A DNA stretch of 64,000 bases from AC-32 sp963755635 (GCA_963755635.1 CAVWKS010000019.1:272733-336732), one strand, 5' to 3'. Shown: positions 24,300 through 32,785, numbered from the stretch's first letter. The notes: generated by a model from the letters alone, not told the origin. Numbers and translations are program-made.

Positions 24300-25223
24300 G
24301 TGGAGTCCGTCCTCGAGTCGATCGGCAACACGCCGCTGCTCCGCCTCCACCGCTGCGCGCCGGCGAACGGCGCGGAGCTCTGGCTCAAGCTCGAGAACCT
24401 CAACCCGACCGGCTCGGTCAAGGACCGGATGGCCCTGTCGATGATCGAAGGCGCGGAGCGCGACGGGTTGATCTCGCCCGGAGACACGGTCGTCGAGTAC
24501 ACGGGCGGCTCGACGGGGCCGGCGCTCGCGCTGGTCTGCCGTGCAAAGGGCTACCGCGCCTTGATCGTGATCGCGGACTGCTTCACCGAGGAACGGATGC
24601 AGCTGATGCGGGCGCTCGGCGCCGACGTGGACGTCATCCCGTCGGTCGAAGGACCGCCGAAGGTCACGCCGCAGGACATCCAGAACATGGTCGACCGTGC
24701 CGCCGAGCTCGCCGCGCAGCCCGGCTGCTACGCCACCGACCAGTTCAACAACCCGTACATCGCCCCCGGCCACCGCGACCGGCTCGCGCGGGAGATCTGG
24801 GAGCAGACCGACGGGCGTGTGACCGCGTTCTGCCACGGGATGGGGACGGCCGGGACCGTGATGGGAGTCTCGGAGGCGCTCCGCCCGCGCGGCGTCTTCA
24901 TCCAGGCACACGAGCCTGCGTCGTCGCCCGCGATCAGCGGCGGCGAACCGGGGCCCTTCTTGATCCAGGGCTGGACCGGAATGGTCATGCCCCACTGGGA
25001 TGCGTCGAAGGTCGACCACGTCGAGCCGATCGAGGACGACGCCGCGGTCGAGATGACGCTACGGCTCGCGCGGGAAGAGGGCGTCTTCGCCGGCATCTCG
25101 ACGGGCGCGAACGTGGTCGGCGCGCACCGCCTGGCAGAGCGTCTCGGCCCGGAAGCGGTGATCGTCAGCCTCGCGGCCGACACCGGCTTCAAGTACATGA
25201 GCGTCAGCCCCTACGCGTCGTGA
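24300..25223 (+). CDS. PLP-dependent cysteine synthase family protein
   Basis: 307 residues from GTG 24300. Fold-type II PLP enzyme: IGNTPLLRL, PLP lysine in NPTGSVKDRMA (about 43), TGGSTG loop (about 70), HGMGTAGT phosphate cup and STGANV near the C-terminus. It makes cysteine from O-acetylserine or a related activated serine and sulphide, or belongs to the cystathionine-beta-synthase branch without CBS domains. Its last codons are duplicated at 27082-27129. Confidence 0.88.
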   Translation: MESVLESIGNTPLLRLHRCAPANGAELWLKLENLNPTGSVKDRMALSMIEGAERDGLISPGDTVVEYTGGSTGPALALVCRAKGYRALIVIADCFTEERMQLMRALGADVDVIPSVEGPPKVTPQDIQNMVDRAAELAAQPGCYATDQFNNPYIAPGHRDRLAREIWEQTDGRVTAFCHGMGTAGTVMGVSEALRPRGVFIQAHEPASSPAISGGEPGPFLIQGWTGMVMPHWDASKVDHVEPIEDDAAVEMTLRLAREEGVFAGISTGANVVGAHRLAERLGPEAVIVSLAADTGFKYMSVSPYAS

Positions 25224-25258
25224 GCGCGCGGCTGGAAAGAGCGCGCGGCGGCCGGGCG

Positions 25259-26953
25259 CTATGCCGTGACCGTGTACGGCCGCATCATGTCGTTGTCCTC
25301 GTGCTCGACGATGTGGCAGTGGTGAACGTACGTCTGCGGCGCCGTCACGCCCGCGGGTAGCTCGAACTTCGCCCGGATCGTCGTGAAGTAGCCCGGGTTG
25401 GCCTTGACCGTGTCCTTGAAGCCTCGCTCGTCCGGCCCGGGCGGCTCCATCGGCCCGGTCGCGTACGGGCCCGGGTCGATCCCACCGGGGACACCGTTAG
25501 TGCCCTCGTTTTCCTCCTCGTAGCGCTGCGCGTCGAAGGGCGTCCGGCCGACGACCTGGAACGTGACCAGGTGCATGTGCATCGGATGCGTGTCGGCGGT
25601 GAGGTTGACGTAGACCCAGTCCTCGACGGTTCCGACCCGGGGCGTCTCGGTCGCCTCGTCCTCGAAGTGGAGCCCGTTGAGGTTCAGGAACCAGGTCGGC
25701 TCGTCCACGTCGATCTCGTTCAGCGTCATGTAGCGAGTCCGCGTCGCGGTGGGCAGGTCGGCGGCGCGCCCGGGCAGGCTGTCGGGAATGCTCTGCGGCC
25801 CCGGCTGGCTGACGGTCCGCCCGACTCTGATCTGCATCACCACCGGCAGCGCCGGGGCCGGTGTCGACACCGGAGCGGTGGGCTTGTTGTTCCTCAGCAT
25901 CAGGGTCTGTCCGGCGAGCTGCCGGAAGTCGACCAGCACGTCCGCCCGCTCGGCCGGCGCGAGCACGACTTTGTTCACCCGGACCGGCCGGTCCCACATG
26001 CCGCCCTCTGCCCCGATCTGCCAGAAGGTGACCCCACCGATGTCGAGGCTGAGAATGCGCGCGTTGCAGCCGTTCAGGATCCGGAACCGGTAGAGGCGCG
26101 GCTCGACGTCGAGAAACGGCCAGACCTTTCCGTTGACGAGCATCGCGTCGCCGAAGTACTCGCCGATCCAGGTGGCGCCTGCGATGTCGCTGCTGGGATA
26201 GAGGAAGGTGCCGTCGCGGTTGAACTGCCGGTCCTGGATCACGAGCGGGATCTCGTATGCCCCGCCCGGGATGCCGATCGGATTCGGCTCGGCGCCCGTG
26301 TCGTGCTCGTCGCGGAGGATGTAGGCGGCCGCAAGGCCCGCAAAGACGTTCAGTCGCGTCGCTCCCAGCCCGTGGTCGTGGAACCAGAGGAGCGAGGCGG
26401 GCATTTGCGGCTGCTGGTTCGTGTAGAAGACCGTCTGCGTTTGCCCGGGCCCGAATCCGTTCGGCGTGATTGCGGGGTTGCCGTCGTCTTCGGCGGCAAC
26501 GAAGCCTCCGTGCAGGTGCGTCATCAGCCGCACCTGGTTCCCGAGCGGCGTCAAGCGGGTGTCGACCGGTATCCAGCTCGGATAGGTCGCCGGCAGGTCA
26601 TGGAGGAAGTCGACGGTCAGGGGCGTACCGCTCTGGCCCACAACAGCCATCCCGAAGGAGCCGGCCTGGCCTGCCAGTCCGGAGCCGTCGTCGTAGGCCC
26701 AAAACGGCGTCGGCGGGAGGTGCGGGCTCAGCTGCCGCGAGATCTGCGTCTGCCGGAAGGAGTAGTGGTTGCTACCGCTGGGCGCGGCCACAACGATGCC
26801 CGCTCCCGGAACAGGCAGCCGCTCCATGAACTTCGGCAGCGGCGGGCTGCCCGCCGCGCGTCCGACCCCGCTGCGGGCCTGGGGAAGCAGCAGCGCCACG
26901 CCGCCCGCAGCGCCGTACTGCAAGAACCGTCTTCGTGTTATCCGAGCGGACAT
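25259..26953 (-). CDS. Tat-exported multicopper oxidase (CotA/bilirubin-oxidase type)
   Basis: 564 residues from ATG 26953, with GGGAGG upstream. Twin-arginine signal TRRRFLQYGAAGG (6-18). Three cupredoxin domains with all copper motifs: HLHGG (about 143), WFHDHG (about 188), HPMHMH (about 455) and HHCHIVEHEDNDMM near the end, where Cys and Met bind type-1 copper. It oxidises metals or phenolics outside the cell with reduction of O2 to water. It is inserted, on the opposite strand, between two copies of the cysteine-synthase 3' end. No copper regulator or chaperone is beside it. Confidence 0.93.
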   Translation of the reverse strand: MSARITRRRFLQYGAAGGVALLLPQARSGVGRAAGSPPLPKFMERLPVPGAGIVVAAPSGSNHYSFRQTQISRQLSPHLPPTPFWAYDDGSGLAGQAGSFGMAVVGQSGTPLTVDFLHDLPATYPSWIPVDTRLTPLGNQVRLMTHLHGGFVAAEDDGNPAITPNGFGPGQTQTVFYTNQQPQMPASLLWFHDHGLGATRLNVFAGLAAAYILRDEHDTGAEPNPIGIPGGAYEIPLVIQDRQFNRDGTFLYPSSDIAGATWIGEYFGDAMLVNGKVWPFLDVEPRLYRFRILNGCNARILSLDIGGVTFWQIGAEGGMWDRPVRVNKVVLAPAERADVLVDFRQLAGQTLMLRNNKPTAPVSTPAPALPVVMQIRVGRTVSQPGPQSIPDSLPGRAADLPTATRTRYMTLNEIDVDEPTWFLNLNGLHFEDEATETPRVGTVEDWVYVNLTADTHPMHMHLVTFQVVGRTPFDAQRYEEENEGTNGVPGGIDPGPYATGPMEPPGPDERGFKDTVKANPGYFTTIRAKFELPAGVTAPQTYVHHCHIVEHEDNDMMRPYTVTA

Positions 26954-27081
26954 GGCCGCCTCCCTGGCCGCAGTTACCGCTCCACGTTCTCATCCTCGGG
27001 AGGCGATGCCATCCGGGAAACGCCGCAGTCTCGCTTCGGACGACCCCTTAGTGGGCGGCCCGGATATCGTCCGCCGCGCCT

Positions 27082-27129
27082 GCCGACACCGGGTTCAAGC
27101 GCATGAGCGTCGACCCCTACGCATCGTGA
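27082..27129 (+). pseudogene. Second copy of the cysteine synthase 3' end (remnant)
   Basis: These 48 bases encode ADTGFKRMSVDPYAS and a stop. The intact gene at 25176-25223 ends ADTGFKYMSVSPYAS and a stop, and similarity continues about 20 bases past the stop in both places. The rest of a synthase is absent upstream. The remnant's TGA overlaps the cupin GTG start, which looks like an old synthase-cupin junction. Confidence 0.75.
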
Positions 27130-27623
27130 ACGAGCGCGGCTGGAAGACGGCCCGTCTCTCGGAGATCCCGTCTCGCTCCGAGCTGCCCGGCGTCTCCGCC
27201 GAGGAGTACCTCACCGGCATGCGTGAGCGGGCGCCGCACATCCTCGAGCGCTGGGCAGACGCGCAGCGGCGCTTCCGGGGGGACCACCGCAGGACGCACG
27301 ACGTACGCGGCTTTCTCGGCGTCGAGTCGTTCGGCGTGAACGCGTTCGAGGCGCACGAGGGCGAGCTGCTCGTGATCCCGCACGACGAGCTCGGCGAGGG
27401 CGAGCAGAACGAGGAGCTCTACCTGGTGACCCAGGGCCGCGCGCGGTTCGTCTGCGACGGCGAAGAGGTGGAGTTGGGGCCGGGAGACGTGCTGTACGCT
27501 CGCCCCGGCGTGCAGCGGGAAGCCCTGGCCCTGGAGTCTCCGACGATGCTGCTGATCGTCGGCGGCCGCCCGGGCGAGGCGTACTCGCCGCCGATCTGGG
27601 CGAGCGACTGGCGCGGCGGCTGA
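27126..27623 (+). CDS. Cupin-domain protein
   Basis: 165 residues from GTG 27126, overlapping the synthase remnant's stop. A single cupin barrel: ELYLVTQGRARFVCDGEEVELGPGDVLYARPGVQ (shown only as a region, about residues 98-130) with an acidic instead of the usual two-His first motif. The last codon overlaps the ATG of the next gene (TGATG). Function unknown; small cupins bind metal and act as dioxygenases, isomerases or sensors. Confidence 0.8.
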   Translation: MNERGWKTARLSEIPSRSELPGVSAEEYLTGMRERAPHILERWADAQRRFRGDHRRTHDVRGFLGVESFGVNAFEAHEGELLVIPHDELGEGEQNEELYLVTQGRARFVCDGEEVELGPGDVLYARPGVQREALALESPTMLLIVGGRPGEAYSPPIWASDWRGG

Positions 27624-28123
27624 TGGCCACGAACTTCGAGCGCGCGTTCGAGGAGCGGCCGGAGGTCTACGCGGCCTGGCAGCAGCTGAACGGCGCGATC
27701 AAGGCCGGCATGGACCTGCGCCGCTACGAGCTGGCGACGCTGGCGGCTGCGCAGCGGCTCCGCTCGAGTTACTGCTCGCTCGCGCACGGGAAGGTGCTGC
27801 TGGATCAGTTCGGCGAGCCGGCAGGCGACATCGCGCGCGATCGTCATGCAACCGGTCTCGACGAGGTCGATCTCGCGGTGATGGATCTGGCGGAGCGGGT
27901 GGTCGACGACGCGACGGCGATCACCGATACCGACCTGCAGCGCCTGCGCGACCTGGGCCTCTCCGACGCGGACATCATGGACGTCGTCCTCGCGGCGGCG
28001 GCGCGCTGCTTCTTCTCGAAGACGCTCGACGCCCTCCGCGTCCTTCCCGACGCGAGCTACCGCGACCTCGACCCGGACGTGCTCGACGCGCTGGTCGTCG
28101 GCCGCCCGATCGCCGACAGCTAG
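27623..28123 (+). CDS. AhpD-like / carboxymuconolactone decarboxylase family protein
   Basis: 166 residues from ATG 27623. All-helical CMD fold with RYELATLAAAQRLRSSYCSLAHGKVL. The usual AhpD CxxC is reduced to a single Cys with a nearby His (YCSLAH), as in many peroxidase-related CMD proteins. A role in peroxide or alkylhydroperoxide handling is possible. Coupled to the cupin gene. Confidence 0.82.
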   Translation: MATNFERAFEERPEVYAAWQQLNGAIKAGMDLRRYELATLAAAQRLRSSYCSLAHGKVLLDQFGEPAGDIARDRHATGLDEVDLAVMDLAERVVDDATAITDTDLQRLRDLGLSDADIMDVVLAAAARCFFSKTLDALRVLPDASYRDLDPDVLDALVVGRPIADS

Positions 28124-28130
28124 CGCCTCG

Positions 28131-28606
28131 ATGACTGCGGCTGCCGACCAGCCGGGCAGCCGGCGCTTGCTCAAGCTGATCGCACTCGAGCGCATCGTGC
28201 GCGGCGCGTTACTGCTCGGCGCCGGCTTCTACCTGCTCTTCCACCTGAACAGCGACTTCGGGCGGCTCGGGAGAACGCGTCATGCGGGCGGTCGAGCTCG
28301 ATCCGCGCCGGCCGTTCCTGCACCGGAGTCGTCGCCTACCTCCACCACCTGCACGCCTCGGAGGTGCGGGTCGCGGCCGTCTTCGCGCTCGGCTACGGCC
28401 TGCTCGAGCTGGTCGAGGGAACCGGCCTCTGGCTCGACCGGCTCTGGGCGGAGTACTTGACGGTGGTCGCGACGTCGCTCCTGATCCCGTTCGAGGTGTA
28501 CGAGCTCGTCCGCCACCCGAGCGCCCTGAAGGCCGGCGGCATTGCCGTCAACTTGCTGATCGTGGCTTACCTCGCGCATCTGCTCAGGCGCAGGCTGAGA
28601 ACGTAG
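28131..28606 (+). pseudogene. DUF2127 membrane protein with two frameshifts
   Basis: From ATG 28131 the first frame gives LIALERIVRGALLLGAGFYLL. At about 28271-28276 the family sequence moves to another frame (MRAVELDPRRPFLH), and near 28323 to a third (VVAYLHHLHASEVRVAAV ... EYLTVVATSLLIPFEVYELVRHP), which reads to the stop at 28606. Removing one base at each point restores a 158-residue DUF2127 protein with about four helices. Either a recent pseudogene or two indel errors; the second is plausible because the protein sequence is otherwise well preserved. Confidence 0.75.
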
Positions 28607-28617
28607 GGGCCTGTGCC

Positions 28618-28623
28618 TATGAT
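28618..28623 (+). promoter_or_regulatory. -10 box of leaderless HlyIII gene
   Basis: TATGAT followed by six bases and the GTG start at 28630, so transcription would begin at or next to the start codon. Confidence 0.5.
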
Positions 28624-28629
28624 CGCTGC

Positions 28630-29280
28630 GTGGAAACAGCGCAGCAGCTCGTCAAGCCGAAGCTACGCGGCGTCTTTCACGAGCTCGGCTTCTATGCGGC
28701 AACTGCAGTCGGCGTCGTGGTGGTGGTCACGGCGGAGCCCGGCAGGGGGCGGCTCGCGGCCGCGATCTTCGCGGGTTGTGTCGTCATCTGCTTCGGCGCG
28801 AGCGCCATCTACCACCGACCGACCTGGCGCCCGCGGGCACGCTCCTGGCTCGCGCGGCTAGACCACGCCGGCATCTACCTGCTGATCGCCGGCAGCTACG
28901 CGCCGTTCGGGTTGATCGTGATGTCGAAGGGGTGGGCGATCCCCGTGCTCGCGATCATCTGGAGCGGCGCGTTCGTCGCGATCGTGCTGAAGCTCTTCTG
29001 GGTGCGCGCGCCGAAGTGGCTGTCGGCCGCGATCGGCCTGACGCTCGGCTGGGTCGGCGCCGTCGCCTTCCCGCAGCTGTTGAAGCTCTCGCCGGCGGCC
29101 ATCGCGCTCGTCGCCGCCAGCGGCCTCCTCTTCACCGTCGGCGCCATCGTCTATGCGCGGCGCCGCCCCAACCCGCGGCCGCAAATCTTCGGGTACCACG
29201 AGCTCTTCCACGTGCTCACCCTCGCTGCGGTGGCGTGCGAGTACGTCGTGGTCGCCTTCTACGTGCTCCCCCGCGCCTAG
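28630..29280 (+). CDS. Haemolysin III / PAQR family membrane protein
   Basis: 216 residues and seven hydrophobic helices. The PAQR zinc-site motifs are present: SAIYHR (about 60), LDHAGIYLLIAGSYAP (about 77-92) and GYHELFHVLT (about 190). In bacteria the role is unclear; the fold suggests a membrane-embedded metal-dependent hydrolase. GTG 28630 is preceded by TATGAT at six bases rather than a ribosome site. Confidence 0.9.
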   Translation: METAQQLVKPKLRGVFHELGFYAATAVGVVVVVTAEPGRGRLAAAIFAGCVVICFGASAIYHRPTWRPRARSWLARLDHAGIYLLIAGSYAPFGLIVMSKGWAIPVLAIIWSGAFVAIVLKLFWVRAPKWLSAAIGLTLGWVGAVAFPQLLKLSPAAIALVAASGLLFTVGAIVYARRRPNPRPQIFGYHELFHVLTLAAVACEYVVVAFYVLPRA

Positions 29281-29325
29281 GTAGGGCGCGGGCCTGCCTC
29301 GGCGGCACAGATCCGCGACATCCAC

Positions 29326-29365
29326 GTGACAGGCTTGTGGCATATCAATGGTATGATTGTGGCAT
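29326..29365 (+). promoter_or_regulatory. Promoter and candidate operator of the toxin-antitoxin pair
   Basis: TATGAT (29352-29357) lies six bases before ATG 29364, giving a leaderless transcript. TTGTGGCAT occurs twice (29335-29343 and 29357-29365), 22 bases apart, on the same helix face, flanking an AT-rich centre. This is the placement expected of an antitoxin operator. Confidence 0.55.
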
Positions 29366-29618
29366 GCCGCGGGCACGGGTCAGCAGGCGAGTGCGGGTGA
29401 GCACGACAGTGGACGAGCAACTTCTCACCGGCGCCCGGAGAGCCCGAGCCGGCCTGGCCGACTCGGCGCTGATCGACGAAGCGCTCGCGGCCCTTGTCGC
29501 CCGCAATCGCACCGCCGAGATCGACGCCGCGTACGAGGTCTATGACCGCGTGCCGCTCGACACGCCAGACGAGTGGGGCGACCTCGCGTCGTGGCGCTCC
29601 GCCGCCGATCGGCCGTGA
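29364..29618 (+). CDS. Ribbon-helix-helix antitoxin
   Basis: 84 residues. The basic N-terminal strand RRVRVSTTVDEQLL and helices with ALIDEALAALVAR match RHH DNA-binding antitoxins. The acidic C-terminus (DTPDEWGDLASW) would wrap the toxin. Its stop overlaps the toxin GTG by four bases. Confidence 0.82.
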   Translation: MPRARVSRRVRVSTTVDEQLLTGARRARAGLADSALIDEALAALVARNRTAEIDAAYEVYDRVPLDTPDEWGDLASWRSAADRP

Positions 29619-29941
29619 GCCTTCCCGCCCGCGGCGAGGTGTGGTGGTGCGAGCTTCCGGAGGCGGGACGCCGCCCGGTCGTCGTGCTCTCCCGCGACAC
29701 CGTGCTCCCGCGACTACGACGGACTCTGGTCGGACCGTGCACGACCACGATTCGCGGGCTTCCAACCGAAGTTCCCCTCGAGCCCGGCGAGGATCCCGTC
29801 GCAAAACCGTCGGCTGTCAACCTCGACTCGGTTGAGGCGGTGCCGCTCGGTACCCTCGTCGAGCGAGTCGGGCGCCTGAGCGACGAGCGCATGCGCGAAA
29901 TCTGCGAAGCCTTCGCGACCGCAGTCGCCTGCGAGACCTAG
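29615..29941 (+). CDS. mazF: MazF/PemK-family endoribonuclease toxin
   Basis: 108 residues from GTG 29615. SH3-like barrel signature: PARGEVWWCELPEAGRRPVVVLSRD at the N-terminus (region about 3-27), VGPCTTTIRGLPTEVPL and SAVNLDSVEAV. MazF cleaves mRNA at short sequences when the antitoxin is degraded. The key Arg/Thr region (GPCTTTIRG) is intact, so it is probably functional. Confidence 0.88.
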   Translation: MSLPARGEVWWCELPEAGRRPVVVLSRDTVLPRLRRTLVGPCTTTIRGLPTEVPLEPGEDPVAKPSAVNLDSVEAVPLGTLVERVGRLSDERMREICEAFATAVACET

Positions 29942-29980
29942 CTCACTGGACGACATGGCACGCGATCACGGCATCGCGTA

Positions 29981-30026
29981 CCGGCGCAGCCGGCTCGCGG
30001 CCAGAGCGAGCGGAGAGCGAAGCGGG
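29981..30026 (+). repeat. REP-like 46-bp repeat, copy 1
   Basis: Matches 32648-32693 in the same orientation with five mismatches in 46. It contains the GCCGGC palindrome and a GCGAGCGG...AGCGAAGCGGG tail. It lies in a 155-base gap between the toxin and the peroxidase. Confidence 0.7.
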
Positions 30027-30032
30027 ACTGCA

Positions 30033-30061
30033 TTGACTTGCGTCGGGCTCGGTGGTTTCAT
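30033..30061 (+). promoter_or_regulatory. Candidate promoter of the peroxidase operon
   Basis: TTGACT, a 17-base spacer and TTTCAT, 35 bases before the start codon. The -35 box is good and the -10 box weak. A ribosome site, AAGGGGAG, lies between it and the ATG. Confidence 0.4.
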
Positions 30062-30096
30062 CGACTCCGCCGCCAGACCCCTAAGGGGAGCTCGAA

Positions 30097-31866
30097 ATGC
30101 CACGTCTGTACGACGCCGTCGCGGAGAAGATCGACCGCCGCATCGGCTGGGACAAGCTGCCGCTGCCGCTCGCGATGCTCGTCCTGATCGGCCTGCGCAA
30201 CGTGCTGCGCAGGAAGAACCTCTACGACACCGGCCGCGGCCCGCTCGACCAGCCTGACGTCGACGACCACCCCCGGTATCTGAAAGCCCGCACCCTCGAC
30301 GGGACGTTCAACAACCTCGAGGACCCGCTGATGGGCAGCCTCGGCAGCCGCTTCGGCCGCAACGTCCCGCTCGAGCACACGGTGCTCGAAAAGGACCCGC
30401 TCGAGCCGAACCCGCGCACGGTCAGCCGCGAGCTGCTCACGCGCAAGGAGTTCATCCCGGCGACGACGCTCAACCTGCTCGCGGGCGCGTGGATCCAGTT
30501 CGAGGTGCACGACTGGTTCAGCCACGGCAAGAACGACGAGCGGAACCCGTGGGTCGTGCCCCTGGCCGACGACGACCCGTGGCCCGAGCACCCGATGGAG
30601 ATCCAGCGCACTCGCCCCGATCCGAGCGCGAGCCCGGACGGCCCGCCGACGTTCGTCACGGACGACACGCACTGGTGGGACGGCTCGCAGGTCTACGGGC
30701 GCGACCCGAAGTTCGCGGACGCGCTGCGCACCGGCGAGCACGGAAAGCTCCGGATCGACGAGCGCGGCCTGATCCCGGAAGAGATCGAGTCGCACGTCGA
30801 CCTCACCAGCGTCGCCGGCAACTTCTGGGTCGGTCTCGCGCTGCTGCACTCGCTCTTCATGCGCGAGCACAACGCGATCTGCGACCGCCTGCACGAAGCG
30901 CACCCCGAGCTCTCCGACGACGAGCTCTACGACAACGCCCGACTCGTCGTTGCGGCGCTGATGGCGAAGATCCACACGACCGACTGGACGCCCGCGATCA
31001 TCGCCCATCCGACCACGGTCAAAGCGCTCCGCGCCAACTGGTGGGGCCTCGAGGGCGAGGGCCTGGACAAGCTGCTTGGCCGCCTCACCACGGACGAGGT
31101 CGTCCGCGGCATCCCGGGCTCGCCGACCGCGCTCCACGGCGTCCCGTACGCGCTCACCGAGGAGTTCGTGTGCGTGTACCGGATGCACCCGCTGATCCCG
31201 GACGACTACAGCTTCCGCTCCCTCGCCGACGACAAGCTCCTCCAGGAGCGGACGCTGCCCGAGATCGGCGTCCTCCAGGTGCGCGACCGCCTGACGGAGA
31301 TGTCGATGGCCGACGCCCTCTACTCGTTCGGGACGTCGCATCCGGGCGCGATCACGCTGCACAACTTCCCGCGCTACCTGCAGGACTTCCACCGGGCCGA
31401 CGGCACCCACGTCGACCTGGCGTCGATCGACGTCATCCGCGTCCGCGAGCGAGGCGTGCCGCGCTACAACGAGTTCCGCCGCCTGCTGCACCTGAAGGCG
31501 TTCGACACGTTCGAGGAGATGGCCGACACGCCCGAGCACGCGGAGGACCTGCGCCGCATCTACAGCGACCCCGAGCAGGTCGACACGATGGTCGGGATGT
31601 ACGCGGAGCGAAAGCCGAAAGGCTTCGGCTTCAGCGACACGGCGTTCCGGATCTTCATCCTGATGGCATCGCGCCGGCTCGAGGCCGACCGCTTCTTCAC
31701 GCGCGACTACCGGCCCGAGGTCTACACGGCCGAGGGCCTGGACTGGGTGGAGAGCAACTCGATGCGCACGCTCCTCCTGCGGCACTTCCCCGAGCTGGAG
31801 CCGGCGCTGCAGGGCGTCGCCAACCCGTTCGCGCCCTGGCGCCGGGCGGGCGAGACGGCGTCGTGA
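30097..31866 (+). CDS. Haem peroxidase superfamily, alpha-dioxygenase-like
   Basis: 589 residues from ATG 30097, with AAGGGGAG upstream. The distal haem motif FEVHDWFSHG (about 134-143), WWDGSQVYG and the proximal-side segment TEEFVCVYRMHPLIPD (about 353-368) are those of the animal-peroxidase/cyclooxygenase/alpha-dioxygenase superfamily. QFEVHDW closely recalls fatty-acid alpha-dioxygenases. It has no signal peptide. Likely substrate: fatty acid oxygenated at the alpha carbon, or a peroxide. It is coupled by GTGA overlap to a metallo-beta-lactamase-fold gene. Confidence 0.85.
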   Translation: MPRLYDAVAEKIDRRIGWDKLPLPLAMLVLIGLRNVLRRKNLYDTGRGPLDQPDVDDHPRYLKARTLDGTFNNLEDPLMGSLGSRFGRNVPLEHTVLEKDPLEPNPRTVSRELLTRKEFIPATTLNLLAGAWIQFEVHDWFSHGKNDERNPWVVPLADDDPWPEHPMEIQRTRPDPSASPDGPPTFVTDDTHWWDGSQVYGRDPKFADALRTGEHGKLRIDERGLIPEEIESHVDLTSVAGNFWVGLALLHSLFMREHNAICDRLHEAHPELSDDELYDNARLVVAALMAKIHTTDWTPAIIAHPTTVKALRANWWGLEGEGLDKLLGRLTTDEVVRGIPGSPTALHGVPYALTEEFVCVYRMHPLIPDDYSFRSLADDKLLQERTLPEIGVLQVRDRLTEMSMADALYSFGTSHPGAITLHNFPRYLQDFHRADGTHVDLASIDVIRVRERGVPRYNEFRRLLHLKAFDTFEEMADTPEHAEDLRRIYSDPEQVDTMVGMYAERKPKGFGFSDTAFRIFILMASRRLEADRFFTRDYRPEVYTAEGLDWVESNSMRTLLLRHFPELEPALQGVANPFAPWRRAGETAS

Positions 31867-32672
31867 CAGAGCTCGCGCCGGGGATCCACAGCCTCGGTCA
31901 CGGCAAGGGCGGGCACGTCCACGCGTTCCTGATCGAGAACGGTGACGAGCTGACGCTCGTCGACACCCTGTTCGAGAACGACGCGAAGCTCGTCCTCGAA
32001 GGGATCCAGCGGATCGGCCGCAAGGTGACCGACCTGAAGCGGATCGCGATCACGCACGGCCACCGCTCGCACCTGGGTGGCCTCGCCGCGCTCAAGCGGG
32101 CGAGCGGGGCTACGGTCTACGCACACGAGTGGGAGGCGGACATCGTCTCGGGCGACCGGCGCGCACAGCCGGTGAGCCTGCTGCCGAAGCAGTCGCTGCG
32201 GCTGATCCCGTTCCAGCTCGGCCTCTTCCTCGGCAAGCCGAAGCACGTCCCGGTCCCGGTCGACGAGCTCTTGGACGACGGCGACGCGTTCGGGCCGCTG
32301 CAGGTGTTGCACGCGAAGGGGCATTCGCCCGGCCATCTGGCGTTCCACTGGCCCGAGCGCCGCTTCCTGATCGCCGGCGACGCGGTCGCGACCTGGCCCG
32401 AGCTCTGTCCCGGCTGGACGTCGTTCAACCTCAACTGGAAGCAGCACCGGCGCTCCCTCGCCCGAATGGCAGAGCTCGAAGCCGAAATCGTCGGCGTCGG
32501 CCACGGCGACCCGATCACCGAAGGCGCCGCCGACAAAGTCCACGAAGTGACGGCCCGAGCAGCCGATCGCGCGTCAAAGCTGAAGCCGCCGCCGCGACCG
32601 ACCTTGTCGGGCGCGGCCGCAACGGCCGTCCGACAGCGGGGCGCGAGCCGGCGAAGCCGGCTCGCTGCGTGA
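31863..32672 (+). CDS. Metallo-beta-lactamase-fold hydrolase
   Basis: 269 residues from GTG 31863, overlapping the peroxidase stop. MBL motifs: THGHRSHLGG (about 62), where Ser replaces the usual Asp of HxHxDH, then HAKGHSPGHLAF, IAGDAV and VGHGDP. Loss of that Asp weakens the second metal site, so the enzyme may use one zinc. It probably processes the peroxidase product (for example a hydroperoxide or thioester), which is inference. The last about 20 residues are encoded by a REP-like repeat and are basic and low-complexity. Confidence 0.85.
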   Translation: MTELAPGIHSLGHGKGGHVHAFLIENGDELTLVDTLFENDAKLVLEGIQRIGRKVTDLKRIAITHGHRSHLGGLAALKRASGATVYAHEWEADIVSGDRRAQPVSLLPKQSLRLIPFQLGLFLGKPKHVPVPVDELLDDGDAFGPLQVLHAKGHSPGHLAFHWPERRFLIAGDAVATWPELCPGWTSFNLNWKQHRRSLARMAELEAEIVGVGHGDPITEGAADKVHEVTARAADRASKLKPPPRPTLSGAAATAVRQRGASRRSRLAA

Positions 32673-32693
32673 GCGAGCGGAAAGCGAAGCGGG
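32648..32693 (+). repeat. REP-like 46-bp repeat, copy 2
   Basis: Same orientation as copy 1 at 29981-30026. It overlaps the end of the metallo-hydrolase gene and forms a perfect 10-bp hairpin (32643-32652 with 32656-32665), so it may serve as its terminator. Confidence 0.7.
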
Positions 32694-32706
32694 CGAAGCG
32701 GGAAAA

Positions 32707-32778
32707 TGGGCGTGCCTGGGATTGAACCAGGGACCTCCCGCGTGTGAAGCGGGCGCTCTCCCGCTGAGCTACACGCCC
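32707..32778 (-). tRNA. tRNA-Val(CAC)
   Basis: Cloverleaf on the minus strand. The acceptor GGGCGTG pairs with CACGCCC, the anticodon loop TTCACAC gives CAC, and the T loop is GGTTCAATCCC. CCA is not encoded. Confidence 0.95.
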
Positions 32779-32785
32779 TTGGGGC

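Noticed and set aside
30058..31785. 575-residue minus-strand ORF
   Set aside because: Antisense of the haem peroxidase, whose haem motifs are on the plus strand.
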